Source: Nocardioides jishulii (lineage in GTDB: Bacteria; Actinomycetota; Actinomycetes; Propionibacteriales; Nocardioidaceae). Taken from it: 64,000 nt of DNA. The stretch spans positions 62,001 to 126,000 of the forward strand of contig NZ_CP040748.1 in NCBI RefSeq assembly GCF_006007965.1, read 5' to 3'. Numbering within the stretch: position 1 is the first letter of the stretch; the number at the start of each line of letters is the position of its first letter. A model generated the notes under the pieces. The model saw only the letters and a program-made list of their open reading frames with translations. It searched no databases and had not been told where the DNA came from. Below, piece by piece: positions 1 through 8,375 of the stretch. Position numbers and translations under genes: made by a program.

Positions 1-35
1 CAAGCTGGTCGTCCGGATCGCGTGACTGCAGCGCA

Positions 36-78
36 GTGCGGCCTCCGCGAGTCAGTGGGTGACTCCCGAAGGCCGCAC
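36..78 (-). terminator. hairpin after the CotH-like gene
   Basis: Outer 9-bp arms are perfect (GTGCGGCCT / AGGCCGCAC) and a 5-bp inner pair (AGTCA/TGACT) lies inside. It begins 12 bases past the stop of the minus-strand gene. No T-tract follows, so termination is inferred from position and symmetry only. Confidence 0.5.
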
Positions 79-89
79 GGGGGGTGAGC

Positions 90-1763
90 TCAGGACTCCC
101 GTGAGTCAGGGCTCCTCGCCGGGTCCCTGTCACGCGCCTGGTCACGCGAGTGGTCCCGCGAGTGGTCGCGTGACTTGTCCTCGCGCTGGTCCTTGCGCGC
201 CTCCTCGCGCTGGTCCTTCGCGGAGCCCTGCTCAGGACCCGACTCGGGGCGTCGGTCCTGCTCGAGGCGCTGGCGCTGCCCCGGCCCCTTCTCCGACTCC
301 CGCTCCGACCCCATCTGCGCGCCCGGGCCGAAGCCCTGAGCGTCGTGGTCGCCGGCGTCGTGGTCGCCCTTGATCGAGGAGCGGACCTCCTCGGCCTCGG
401 CGCTCAGCGTCTCCTCGTCGACGAGGTCTCCCGCGTCCTCGGCCAGCAGGTCGACCCACCGCTGCAGGACGTCCTCGGCCAGGCCCGAGTCGAAGAGGTC
501 GGTCTGGATCTGCTCACGCGCCTCGGTCAGCAGCTGCTGGAACTGGGGGACCTCCTTGAAGCGCTCGACGAGCGGGTTGTCGCCACCACCGGGCATGCCG
601 GGTCCTGGCTGCGGGTCGGCATGCTCGGGGCCGCCGCCCGGAGGCATGACCTTCGGCGCGTCCTTGCCGTCGCCGTCCTGCGGGCCGTCCTGGCCGTCGT
701 TCTTGGCGTCCTGCGGTCCGTCCTGCGGTCCGTCCTGCGGGCCCTGCGGGCCCTGCGGGGCGTCGTCCTTGTTGTCCTTGCCGTCCTGGCCGTCGCGGCC
801 ACCGTCACCCGGCTCGCGTCCAGGGCCCTCCGGCCGCGCCCCGAAGGCGAGGTCGTGGTCCCAGGCCACCACGGTGAACTGCTTCTTCGCCGCGTCCCAG
901 CGCAGGAAGGCGTTGTTGCCGGGGCCATCGATGTCGTCGAAGTTGTCGATGGCCTCCTCGAAGGCGAGGTAGGTGGCGAAGGCCTTCACGTCGAGCCACT
1001 CGGGGAGCTTCTCGGCGAACTCTTCCTCGTCGGAGTTGTTGACGAAGTCGAGGAACTCGATCAGCGGGGTCATGTCGTCCTCGCCGGTCTCCTGGTCGAA
1101 GACGTCCTCGTAGTCGTCCGGGTCGTCGCCGCGGTAGGACCAGTCACCTTCGGACTCCGCCTTGTAGAGGGCTCCGTCGCCCTCGAAGTTCTCCTTCTCC
1201 CAGTTCTCGTCCAGGTTCTCGATCACCAGGCGCAACTCAGGGTCCTCGTCGTTCACGGAGAAGGACGTCGCCATCGAGCGCTCCGTGGCCAGCCCCGCTT
1301 CCTCGAGGAGATCGAGCGCGACCGCCTCGTTCAGGGAGGTGGCGGAGCGGTTCGGCCGCACGACGAACTCGGTGGTGCCTTCGTGCTCCTGGCCGTCGAC
1401 GAACTCGTCGAGGCGCAGCAGCCAGGGCATCTCGCTCGGGCTGGTGTCCTCGGTGAGGTTGCGCAGCGACGAGTTGCCCTTGAGCCGCAGGCCGACGTCC
1501 TTGAACGCGTGGCCGTCGATCGTGACGTCGCCCTTGATCCACTCCTTCTCGTCGGACTCGAGGTAGGTGGAGACCATCTCCTGCAGCTCGTCGGGGTCGA
1601 CGTCGACCTTGATGGAGTGCAGGGCCGACTCGTCGAAGGCGGCGGGCGAGTCGGAGTTGCTCGAGCCCGACTGGGCCTCGGTCGCGGAGCATCCGGAGAG
1701 GACCAGGGCAGTCGCCAGCGCGGGGGCGATGGCCATCATGGGCCAGCGGGCGTGGGGTTTCAT
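90..1763 (-). CDS. CotH-family kinase-like lipoprotein
   Basis: 557 aa. The N-terminus is a lipoprotein signal with lipobox LVLSGC, so the protein should be anchored outside the membrane. CotH-family marks follow: RLKGNSSLR near residue 95, a conserved middle, and AWDHDLAFG near residue 300 with the acidic pair expected at the active site. CotH proteins are secretory-pathway protein kinases; that activity here is inferred from the family. The last 220 residues are unusual: Gly/Pro/Gln/Asp repeats of the type GPQ and DGPQD, then a charged tail repeating SRDH/ARD. It diverges from a PhoP-like regulator across a region holding PhoP-box-like repeats, so it may belong to that regulon. The ATG has an AGGAG-like ribosome site upstream. 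Confidence 0.85.
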   Translation of the reverse strand: MKPHARWPMMAIAPALATALVLSGCSATEAQSGSSNSDSPAAFDESALHSIKVDVDPDELQEMVSTYLESDEKEWIKGDVTIDGHAFKDVGLRLKGNSSLRNLTEDTSPSEMPWLLRLDEFVDGQEHEGTTEFVVRPNRSATSLNEAVALDLLEEAGLATERSMATSFSVNDEDPELRLVIENLDENWEKENFEGDGALYKAESEGDWSYRGDDPDDYEDVFDQETGEDDMTPLIEFLDFVNNSDEEEFAEKLPEWLDVKAFATYLAFEEAIDNFDDIDGPGNNAFLRWDAAKKQFTVVAWDHDLAFGARPEGPGREPGDGGRDGQDGKDNKDDAPQGPQGPQDGPQDGPQDAKNDGQDGPQDGDGKDAPKVMPPGGGPEHADPQPGPGMPGGGDNPLVERFKEVPQFQQLLTEAREQIQTDLFDSGLAEDVLQRWVDLLAEDAGDLVDEETLSAEAEEVRSSIKGDHDAGDHDAQGFGPGAQMGSERESEKGPGQRQRLEQDRRPESGPEQGSAKDQREEARKDQREDKSRDHSRDHSRDQARDRDPARSPDSRES

Positions 1764-1836
1764 CGTTCCTCCTTCGGGGCGTACGTTTCGACATCACCCA
1801 CGGTGGAGGGCTTCGCTGGAACGACGCTGGGTCGTG

Positions 1837-1891
1837 CCTGTGACCCACCTGTGAACGCCCCCGCGGGTGCGGTTCACAGGTTCCTCACAGC
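1837..1891. promoter_or_regulatory. pair of PhoP-box-like direct repeats
   Basis: Two direct repeats with a 4-base spacer lie in opposite orientation: on the plus strand TCACAGG-N4-TCACAGC at 1874-1891, on the minus strand TCACAGG-N4-TCACAGG at 1837-1854. The mycobacterial PhoP consensus is TCACAGC-N4-TCACAGC. Together they also form a 10-bp inverted repeat (ACCTGTGAAC / GTTCACAGGT). They sit between the CotH-like gene and the regulator gene, each pointing at one of them. A CATGAT hexamer at 1923-1928 is 6 bases from the regulator ATG. Confidence 0.65.
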
Positions 1892-1934
1892 CGCCTCCCA
1901 GCCACGGGGTGGTGACCAGGCGCATGATCGAGTC

Positions 1935-2651
1935 ATGACCACGGCGCCACTGACCCGTCCCGACGGCTCGCCGTTGCGCGTGCTCGCCGTGGACGACGAG
2001 GTCAACCTGACCGAGCTGCTGGCCATGGCGATGCGCTACGAGGGGTGGGAGGTGAGCGTGGCCCACGCCGGTCGTGAGGCGGTCGAGACCGCGAAGAAGT
2101 TCCGCCCCGACGCGATCGTGCTCGACATGATGCTGCCCGACTTCGACGGGCTCGAGGTCATGCGGCGCGTGCGCCTGGACCAGCCTGAGGTGCCCGTCCT
2201 CTTCCTGACCGCCCGTGACGGGGTGCAGGACCGGATCACGGGTCTCACCGCGGGCGGCGACGACTACGTGACCAAGCCGTTCAGCCTGGAGGAGGTGGTC
2301 GCGCGTGTGCGCGCCTTGCTGAGGCGCTCCGGTGCGACCAGCCGTGAGCAGGGTTCGCTGCTCGTCGTGGGTGACCTCGAGCTCGACGAGGAGAGCCATG
2401 AGGTGCGTCGCGGCGGCGAGGAGATCCACCTGACGGCGACGGAGTTCGAGCTGTTGCGCTACCTGATGCGCAACCCTCGTCGGGTGCTGAGCAAGCCCCA
2501 GATCCTCGATCGGGTCTGGGACTACGACTTCGGCGGTCAGGCCAACATCGTCGAGCTCTACATCTCCTACCTGCGCAAGAAGGTGGATGCGGGCCGGGCC
2601 CCGATGATCCACACCATGCGGGGTGCCGGCTACGTCCTCAAGCCGGCCTGA
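1935..2651 (+). CDS. PhoP-like response regulator (OmpR family)
   Basis: 238 aa. The receiver domain (about 15-130) has the acidic pair in VDDE, phosphoacceptor Asp64 in IVLDMML and the Lys of YVTKPF. The C-terminal winged helix ends TMRGAGYVLKPA. The stretch GGDDYVTKPFSLEEVVAR and the YDFGG motif match mycobacterial PhoP closely, so it is PhoP-like, though TcrX/MprA-type names cannot be excluded by eye. The frame is open far upstream, but ATG 1935 is the first start that gives a proper receiver domain. Its stop overlaps the kinase start (TGATG). PhoP-box-like repeats upstream suggest autoregulation. Confidence 0.92.
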   Translation: MTTAPLTRPDGSPLRVLAVDDEVNLTELLAMAMRYEGWEVSVAHAGREAVETAKKFRPDAIVLDMMLPDFDGLEVMRRVRLDQPEVPVLFLTARDGVQDRITGLTAGGDDYVTKPFSLEEVVARVRALLRRSGATSREQGSLLVVGDLELDEESHEVRRGGEEIHLTATEFELLRYLMRNPRRVLSKPQILDRVWDYDFGGQANIVELYISYLRKKVDAGRAPMIHTMRGAGYVLKPA

Positions 2652-4093
2652 TGCGCTTCGTCGGGCGCTCGCTCACCGCACGGTTGACCGCTGCCGTGGT
2701 GGCACTCATCGCCCTCGTCTCCGTCGTCGTGGTCTCGTCGACGGCCTGGGTCGTGGGCGCCTACGTCACCGACCAGCTCGACGCCGACCTGACGGCCGCC
2801 GGCGCGCGTGCGCAGCGGGCCCTGCTCGTCGGGCCCCACACGTCCTCGCCCGACGGTGGTCCGCCCCCCGCGATCCGCGAGGCGCGAGGGCAGGGGACCG
2901 GGACGTTGACGGCCTACCTCGCAGGGGGCGAAGGGCGGGGACAGCGCATCGACTCCTCCGGCGTCCTGCGGACGCTCGACGACGACGTGCTCGATGCGCT
3001 CGCCGGGCTCCCCGTGGGTGGAGGGCCGGTCACCGTCGACCTGACGGGACTGGGCGAATACCGGGTGCAGGTCGAGGAGGTGGACGGCATCACAGTCGTC
3101 ACTGGCCTGCCGACGGCACCCGTCGAGGAAGCCCGCAACACCGTGACGCTCTGGGGTCTGGGGCTCGGCACGGTCGCGACCCTGCTGGGCGGCACCCTGG
3201 CCGCGCTGGTCGTACGCCGTCAGCTGCGGCCCCTGCGTGAGGTCGCGGTCACTGCGCAGGACGTCGCGGCCACCGACCTGACCACGGGCGAGATCGGGGT
3301 GGCGCGCGTGCCGCAGCACCTGGAGGACCCCCGGACCGAGGTGGGCCGGATGGCCCTCGCGCTCAACGCGGCGCTCGACCACGTCGAGTCGGCCCTGGAC
3401 CAGCGACGGCGCAGCGAGGCCCAGGCGCGACAGCTGCTTGCCGACGTCTCCCACGAGCTGCGTACTCCCCTGGCCACCGTCTCCGGCTACGCCGAGCTGG
3501 GCCTGCGTGGACAGGATCCCGACGGCGTCACCCATGCACTGGGCAAGGTGCAGGAGGAGGCCCGTCGGATGACGGCGATGGTGGAGGACCTTCTGCTGCT
3601 CGCCCGCCTCGACGCCGGTCGGGCGCTCGCGGTGGAGGAGGTCGACCTGACCCGGATGGTCGTGGAGTCCGTCGCGGACGCCCGGGTGACCGGTCCCGAC
3701 CACCGTTGGCGGCTGGAGCTGCCCGAGGAGGTGGTCACCGTCCAGGGCGACGCACTCAGGCTGCACCAGGTGCTCAGCAACCTGCTCGCCAACGCCCGGC
3801 AACACACGCCACCCGGCACCACGGTGACGACCGGGCTGGTCGTCGAGGACGACCGGGTGCTGCTCGGAGTCACCGACGACGGTCCGGGCATCTCCCCGGA
3901 GTTCGTGGGGGAGGTCTTCACGCGGTTCGCGCGCGGTGACGCCGCCCGCTCGCGCTCGACGTCGGGCGCCGGTCTGGGGCTGCCGCTGGCACGCTCCATC
4001 GTGCGGGCGCACGGCGGCGACCTGACGGTGGCGTCGGAGCCCGGACGAACTCGGTTCGAAGTGTCGTTGCCGCGGGCTAGGGTGACGACGTGA
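2651..4093 (+). CDS. sensor histidine kinase, partner of the PhoP-like regulator
   Basis: 480 aa. Two membrane helices (about 12-38 and 163-188) bracket a roughly 125-residue extracytoplasmic sensor region. HAMP follows, then the dimerisation box DVSHELRTPL with phospho-accepting His268, and an ATPase domain with N, G1 and G2 boxes (NLLANARQH, DDGPGI, GAGLGL). It is translationally coupled to the regulator before it, and its stop overlaps the GTG of the next gene (GTGA). The N-terminal sensor is not recognisable, so the stimulus is unknown. Confidence 0.93.
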   Translation: MRFVGRSLTARLTAAVVALIALVSVVVVSSTAWVVGAYVTDQLDADLTAAGARAQRALLVGPHTSSPDGGPPPAIREARGQGTGTLTAYLAGGEGRGQRIDSSGVLRTLDDDVLDALAGLPVGGGPVTVDLTGLGEYRVQVEEVDGITVVTGLPTAPVEEARNTVTLWGLGLGTVATLLGGTLAALVVRRQLRPLREVAVTAQDVAATDLTTGEIGVARVPQHLEDPRTEVGRMALALNAALDHVESALDQRRRSEAQARQLLADVSHELRTPLATVSGYAELGLRGQDPDGVTHALGKVQEEARRMTAMVEDLLLLARLDAGRALAVEEVDLTRMVVESVADARVTGPDHRWRLELPEEVVTVQGDALRLHQVLSNLLANARQHTPPGTTVTTGLVVEDDRVLLGVTDDGPGISPEFVGEVFTRFARGDAARSRSTSGAGLGLPLARSIVRAHGGDLTVASEPGRTRFEVSLPRARVTT

Positions 4094-6039
4094 CGATTCT
4101 CGATGACGCCCGCGACGGCATGAACCTCGACATCCGCCCCCAGGACGACCTCTTCGGTCACGTCAACGGCACCTGGCTGGAGACCGCCGAGATTCCCAGC
4201 GACCGCAGCAGCTGGGGGCCGTTCGTGACGCTGGCCGACCAGGCCGAGCAGCACGTGCGCGAGATCATCACCGAGCTCTCCCAGGGCAACGCCGACGACG
4301 TCGCCAACCCCGAGGACGCGCGCAAGATCGCCGTCCTCTACTCGACGTTCATGGACACCGAGGCGATCAACGCCGCCGGTGCCGACCCGATCCGTCCGCT
4401 CCTGGCCGACGTCGACGCCCTCGAGACGCGTGAGCAGCTGTGGGCCTTCCTCGGGGCCTACGAGCGCCACGGTGGCGGGGGCCTCTTCGGGTCCTACGTC
4501 GACACCGACGCGAAGCAGTCCGACCGCTACGTGGTCAACCTGACCCAGGGCGGCCTGGGTCTGCCCGACGAGTCCTACTACGCGGGGGAGAAGTTCGCCG
4601 ACGTGCGTGAGAAGTACGTCGCCTACCTCACCGAGCTCTTCCGTCTCGCCGGCATCGACGACGGCGCCGAGCAGGCGCAGGCCGTGCTCGCGTTCGAGAC
4701 GCGTCTGGCCGAGGGCCACTGGGAGCGCGCCGAGACGCGTGACGTGCAGAAGACCTACAACCTCCTGACCCGCGAGGAGCTCGACAAGCTCGCCCCGTCG
4801 GTCGACTGGAGCGGCTACGTCGCGGCGCTGGGCGGCAGCGACGCCACCATCGCCGAGGTGTGCGTGCGCCAGCCCTCCTACTTCGAGCACCTCTCCGCGG
4901 TGCTGACCGCGGTGCCGGTGGAGGAGCTGAAGCCCTACCTGCGCGCGAAGGTGGTGCGCAACCTCGCGTCGTACCTGACTGATGACTTCGTCGAGACCAA
5001 CTTCGACTTCTACGGACGCACCCTCTCGGGCACGCCCGAGCTGCGCGAGCGCTGGAAGCGTGGCGTCGCCTTCGTCGAGGGCGCGATCGGTGAGGCGGTG
5101 GGCCGCGAGTACGTCGCCCGTCACTTCCCGCCGCGGTCGAAGGAGATGATGGACGAGCTCGTCGACAACCTGCTCGAGGCCTATCGCCAGTCCATCGAGG
5201 CGCTCGACTGGATGGGCGAGGAGACCAAGCGGCAGGCCTACGTGAAGCTGGAGAAGTTCCGGCCGAAGATCGGCTACCCGACGAAGTTCCGCGACTACTC
5301 CGGGCTGGACGTCGTGGAGGGCGACCTGGTCGCGTGCGTGCGCGCAGCGTCCGCCTTCGAGACCGACCGCGAGCTCGGCAAGATCGGCAGCCCCGTCGAC
5401 CGCGACGAGTGGTTCATGCTCCCGCAGACGGTCAACGCCTACTACAACCCCGGCACCAACGAGATCTGCTTCCCGGCCGGCATCCTGCAGAAGCCGTTCT
5501 TCAGCCCTGACGCCGACCCGGCCGAGAACTACGGCGGCATCGGCGCGGTCATCGGCCACGAGATCGGTCACGGCTTCGACGACCAGGGCGCCCAGTACGA
5601 CGGCGAGGGCAACATGCAGGACTGGTGGACCGCCGACGACAAGACGGCCTTCGAGGCCAAGTCCAAGGCCCTCGTGGAGCAGTACGACGCCTTCGAGCCT
5701 CGGGCCCTGCCCGGCGAGCGCGTCAACGGCCAGCTCACCGTCGGTGAGAACATCGGCGACCTGGGTGGCCTGACGATCGGCTACAAGGCATTCCTGATCG
5801 CGGTGGGCGACTCCGCGACGGATGAGCAGAAGCGCAAGGTCTTCCTCAACTGGGCCTACTGCTGGCGCACGAAGCGCCGCAAGGAGCTCGACCTCCAGTA
5901 CCTCACGATCGACCCGCACTCCCCGCCGGAGTTCCGCGCCAACATCGTCCGCAACCTCGACGAGTTCCACGAGGTCTTCGGTACGCAGCCCGGTGACGGT
6001 CTCTGGCTGGAGCCGGAGGACCGGGTCCGGATCTGGTGA
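4090..6039 (+). CDS. pepO: M13 family zinc metallopeptidase (PepO/neprilysin-like)
   Basis: 649 aa, usual for the family. Zinc site HEIGH at 490-494 is followed by the third ligand Glu553 in ENIGDLGG; the conserved substrate motif NAYYNPGTNEI precedes it. No signal peptide or membrane helix is present, so this is a cytoplasmic or non-classically exported form, unlike neprilysin. It probably cleaves short peptides. GTG 4090 overlaps the kinase stop by four bases, so it is likely co-transcribed with the two-component genes, which is an uncommon partner for this peptidase. Confidence 0.93.
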   Translation: MTILDDARDGMNLDIRPQDDLFGHVNGTWLETAEIPSDRSSWGPFVTLADQAEQHVREIITELSQGNADDVANPEDARKIAVLYSTFMDTEAINAAGADPIRPLLADVDALETREQLWAFLGAYERHGGGGLFGSYVDTDAKQSDRYVVNLTQGGLGLPDESYYAGEKFADVREKYVAYLTELFRLAGIDDGAEQAQAVLAFETRLAEGHWERAETRDVQKTYNLLTREELDKLAPSVDWSGYVAALGGSDATIAEVCVRQPSYFEHLSAVLTAVPVEELKPYLRAKVVRNLASYLTDDFVETNFDFYGRTLSGTPELRERWKRGVAFVEGAIGEAVGREYVARHFPPRSKEMMDELVDNLLEAYRQSIEALDWMGEETKRQAYVKLEKFRPKIGYPTKFRDYSGLDVVEGDLVACVRAASAFETDRELGKIGSPVDRDEWFMLPQTVNAYYNPGTNEICFPAGILQKPFFSPDADPAENYGGIGAVIGHEIGHGFDDQGAQYDGEGNMQDWWTADDKTAFEAKSKALVEQYDAFEPRALPGERVNGQLTVGENIGDLGGLTIGYKAFLIAVGDSATDEQKRKVFLNWAYCWRTKRRKELDLQYLTIDPHSPPEFRANIVRNLDEFHEVFGTQPGDGLWLEPEDRVRIW

Positions 6040-6121
6040 TCGCGGTGGGTCGCTGCCCAGCCGGCGGGGGTTGACCTCTACGGTGGGCCGCGACGTTCAC
6101 CGATCTGATCCCGGGGGGGAC

Positions 6122-8014
6122 ATGAGGAAGACCGGTACGAGCTGGCGCACGCGCCTCGTGGCGCTGGCCGTCCTGCTCACTGCGACGGGGACCAGCCTGC
6201 ACGGCTCGGCAGCAGCCCAGCCGCTGGCGATGGCCGACGGAGAGGGTCAGGGGCGCACCATGCTCGTCCTGGACGCCTCCGGTTCGATGGCGGATCCGGC
6301 CAAGGGCGGGAAGACCAAGATCGAGGCGGCCAGGTCGGCGCTGCGGACGGTGGTCGAAGGGCTGCCCGACGACGCCGAGGTCGGCCTACGGGTCTTCGGC
6401 GCCAAGGTCTTCTCGCGGACCGATCCCGGCAGCTGTGAGGACAGCCAGCTGGTCGTGCCGGCGGGCGTCGACAACCGCAGCGCGATGCTGGCCGAGATCA
6501 AGAAGTACAAGCCCTACGGCGAGACGCCGATCCCGTACGCCCTGCGTGAGGCCGCGAAGGACCTCGGCAGCGAGGGCGCGCGGTCGCTCATCCTGGTCTC
6601 CGACGGCGAGTCGACGTGCGACCCCGACCCCTGCAAGGTCGCCAAGGACCTGGCCAAGGACGGCATCGACCTGCGCATCGACGTGGTCGGGCTGTCGGTC
6701 TCGGGCAAGGCCCGCGAGCACCTCAGGTGCATCGCCGAGGCGGGCAACGGTGACTACTTCGACGCCGACGACGCAGCGGACATCGAGGCCACGTTGACCC
6801 GGGTGGCCAGCCGCGCGGCGCAGCCCTTCACCCTGTTCGGAGAACCGATCAGCGGCGGCACCGAGCAGGACCCGACACCGATCACCGTGGGCAGCTGGAT
6901 CGACACCATCGGCACGGTCAAGGGCTATGACGCCAAGTACTACTCCTTCGAGCGGAAGGAGGCCGGCAGCACCCTGCGGGTCGCGGCGGTGACCCAGGGC
7001 GGCACGGGCTTCAACGACGTCACCCGGATGGAGATCACCAACCCCGAAGGCGACAGGTGCGACTACGCCTACACGGTGCGGTCCTCCATGCACGCCCTGT
7101 TGCTCAAGGGGGTCCAGGTGACGGCCGGGGCGGAGAGCAACTGCGACCTCCCCGGGACCTACAGGGTCATGGTCGAGCGCAGCCATGGCACCCCTGACGT
7201 CAAGATCGGGCTGCGGGTCACCGAGGAGCCGCCGGTCGAGGACGACGGCTTCGTCGCGCCGGAGGGTGACGTCCCGATCGAGAAGCCGGCCTTCGGTGGG
7301 ACGGCCCAGGAGGTGGCCGGAGCGGCCTCGCTCGAGGAGGCGCCCGAGCTCACCAGCGGCCTCTGGTCCAGCGACATCGTGCCCGGTGAGGCCCTGATCT
7401 ACCGGTTCCGCCTGGACTACGGCCAGTCCGCCAGGGTCGGCATGCGTTTCGCAGCCGGGACGACCGACCATCGCGAGGCGTTCGGACTGGCGCCGCCGAT
7501 GGCCCAGATGTCCCTGCACAGTCCGCTCGGCGCCAACGTGGACTTTCCGAAGGGCGCGGAGTTCCTCGGCTACGTGGGCACGAGGGCGCCGGTCGAGTTC
7601 CGGACCGCGACGCCGCAGGTCAGTCGGACGGGTGCCTTCGACGGTGGAGGTTTCGGTGGTGGCGGCGACTTCACCGTGGCTGGCGACTACTACCTGATGG
7701 TCGCCGTCGGGCGCAACGACACCCTCGAGCTGCCCTTCGAGATCGACCTCCAGATCGACGGCGAGCCCGCCGACGGCCCGACGTACGTCGACGGTGCGAG
7801 CTGGACGATCACCGACGGGCTCGACATGGGCGAGGCAGCGACCTCCGACAACGACACCGACGCCGAGACCGAGACCGAGACCGACAGCCCGGCAGCGGCG
7901 GAGCAGAGCAGCAGCGTCTCCCTCCCGGTGGTCCTGGGCGGTGCTGCCGGGCTCCTCGTCGTCGGTGTCCTCGTGGGCGTGCTCCTGAGCCGTCGCCGTG
8001 CGCGACGTGTGTGA
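6122..8014 (+). CDS. secreted, membrane-anchored von Willebrand A domain protein
   Basis: 630 aa. A signal peptide ends near AAAQP. The VWA domain (about 40-240) carries an intact metal site DASGS, a Thr in GETPIP and Asp in VSDGES. Several cysteines could form disulfides. The C-terminal half has beta-rich segments, a Gly-rich patch, then an acidic Thr/Glu/Asp spacer and one membrane helix (about 595-625) with an RRRARR stop-transfer end, so the protein is displayed outside the cell. The ligand is unknown. The start is ATG 6122; the open frame extends upstream into the peptidase gene without a plausible signal. Confidence 0.85.
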   Translation: MRKTGTSWRTRLVALAVLLTATGTSLHGSAAAQPLAMADGEGQGRTMLVLDASGSMADPAKGGKTKIEAARSALRTVVEGLPDDAEVGLRVFGAKVFSRTDPGSCEDSQLVVPAGVDNRSAMLAEIKKYKPYGETPIPYALREAAKDLGSEGARSLILVSDGESTCDPDPCKVAKDLAKDGIDLRIDVVGLSVSGKAREHLRCIAEAGNGDYFDADDAADIEATLTRVASRAAQPFTLFGEPISGGTEQDPTPITVGSWIDTIGTVKGYDAKYYSFERKEAGSTLRVAAVTQGGTGFNDVTRMEITNPEGDRCDYAYTVRSSMHALLLKGVQVTAGAESNCDLPGTYRVMVERSHGTPDVKIGLRVTEEPPVEDDGFVAPEGDVPIEKPAFGGTAQEVAGAASLEEAPELTSGLWSSDIVPGEALIYRFRLDYGQSARVGMRFAAGTTDHREAFGLAPPMAQMSLHSPLGANVDFPKGAEFLGYVGTRAPVEFRTATPQVSRTGAFDGGGFGGGGDFTVAGDYYLMVAVGRNDTLELPFEIDLQIDGEPADGPTYVDGASWTITDGLDMGEAATSDNDTDAETETETDSPAAAEQSSSVSLPVVLGGAAGLLVVGVLVGVLLSRRRARRV

Positions 8015-8024
8015 GGATCTGGGC

Positions 8025-8333
8025 ATGAGTGCATCGCGATTCGACGACAGCATCGTCGCCGGCGTCCTGAACCACATGAACGGGGACCACCTCGACGACT
8101 CGCTCGACATCGTCCGTGCGTTCGGAGCGCTGGAGGCGACCGCGGCCGTGATGACCGACCTCGACACCGAGGCCGGTGTCTGGACGGCGACGGTCGACGG
8201 CGCCCCGATCGAGGTCCGGGTGCCGTGGCCCGGTGGCCCCCTCACCGAGCGTCCTCAGCTGCGGGTGGCGGTGGTCGAGCTCCACCAGCAGGCGCGCGAG
8301 CGTCTCGGTTTGCCTCCGGCCGCCCCGCACTGA
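8025..8333 (+). CDS. DUF2470 domain protein
   Basis: 102 aa, essentially one DUF2470 domain: VLNHMNGDHLDDSLDIVRAF near the start, then a strand-rich half ending in a helix. The domain is often the C-terminal part of heme-utilisation or pyridoxamine-oxidase-like proteins and here stands alone. ATG 8025 has GAGGAT six bases upstream, a weak leaderless-type -10. A GTG at 7998 in frame is less likely because it would overlap the upstream gene. Confidence 0.75.
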   Translation: MSASRFDDSIVAGVLNHMNGDHLDDSLDIVRAFGALEATAAVMTDLDTEAGVWTATVDGAPIEVRVPWPGGPLTERPQLRVAVVELHQQARERLGLPPAAPH

Positions 8334-8363
8334 CGTACGTCTCCCATTGTCGGAGCCGCCTGT

Positions 8364-8369
8364 TAGACA
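8364..8369 (+). promoter_or_regulatory. -10 element of recQ-like gene
   Basis: TAGACA ends 6 bases before the ATG at 8376 and no Shine-Dalgarno is seen, which suggests a leaderless transcript. Confidence 0.4.
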
Positions 8370-8375
8370 GGGGCC

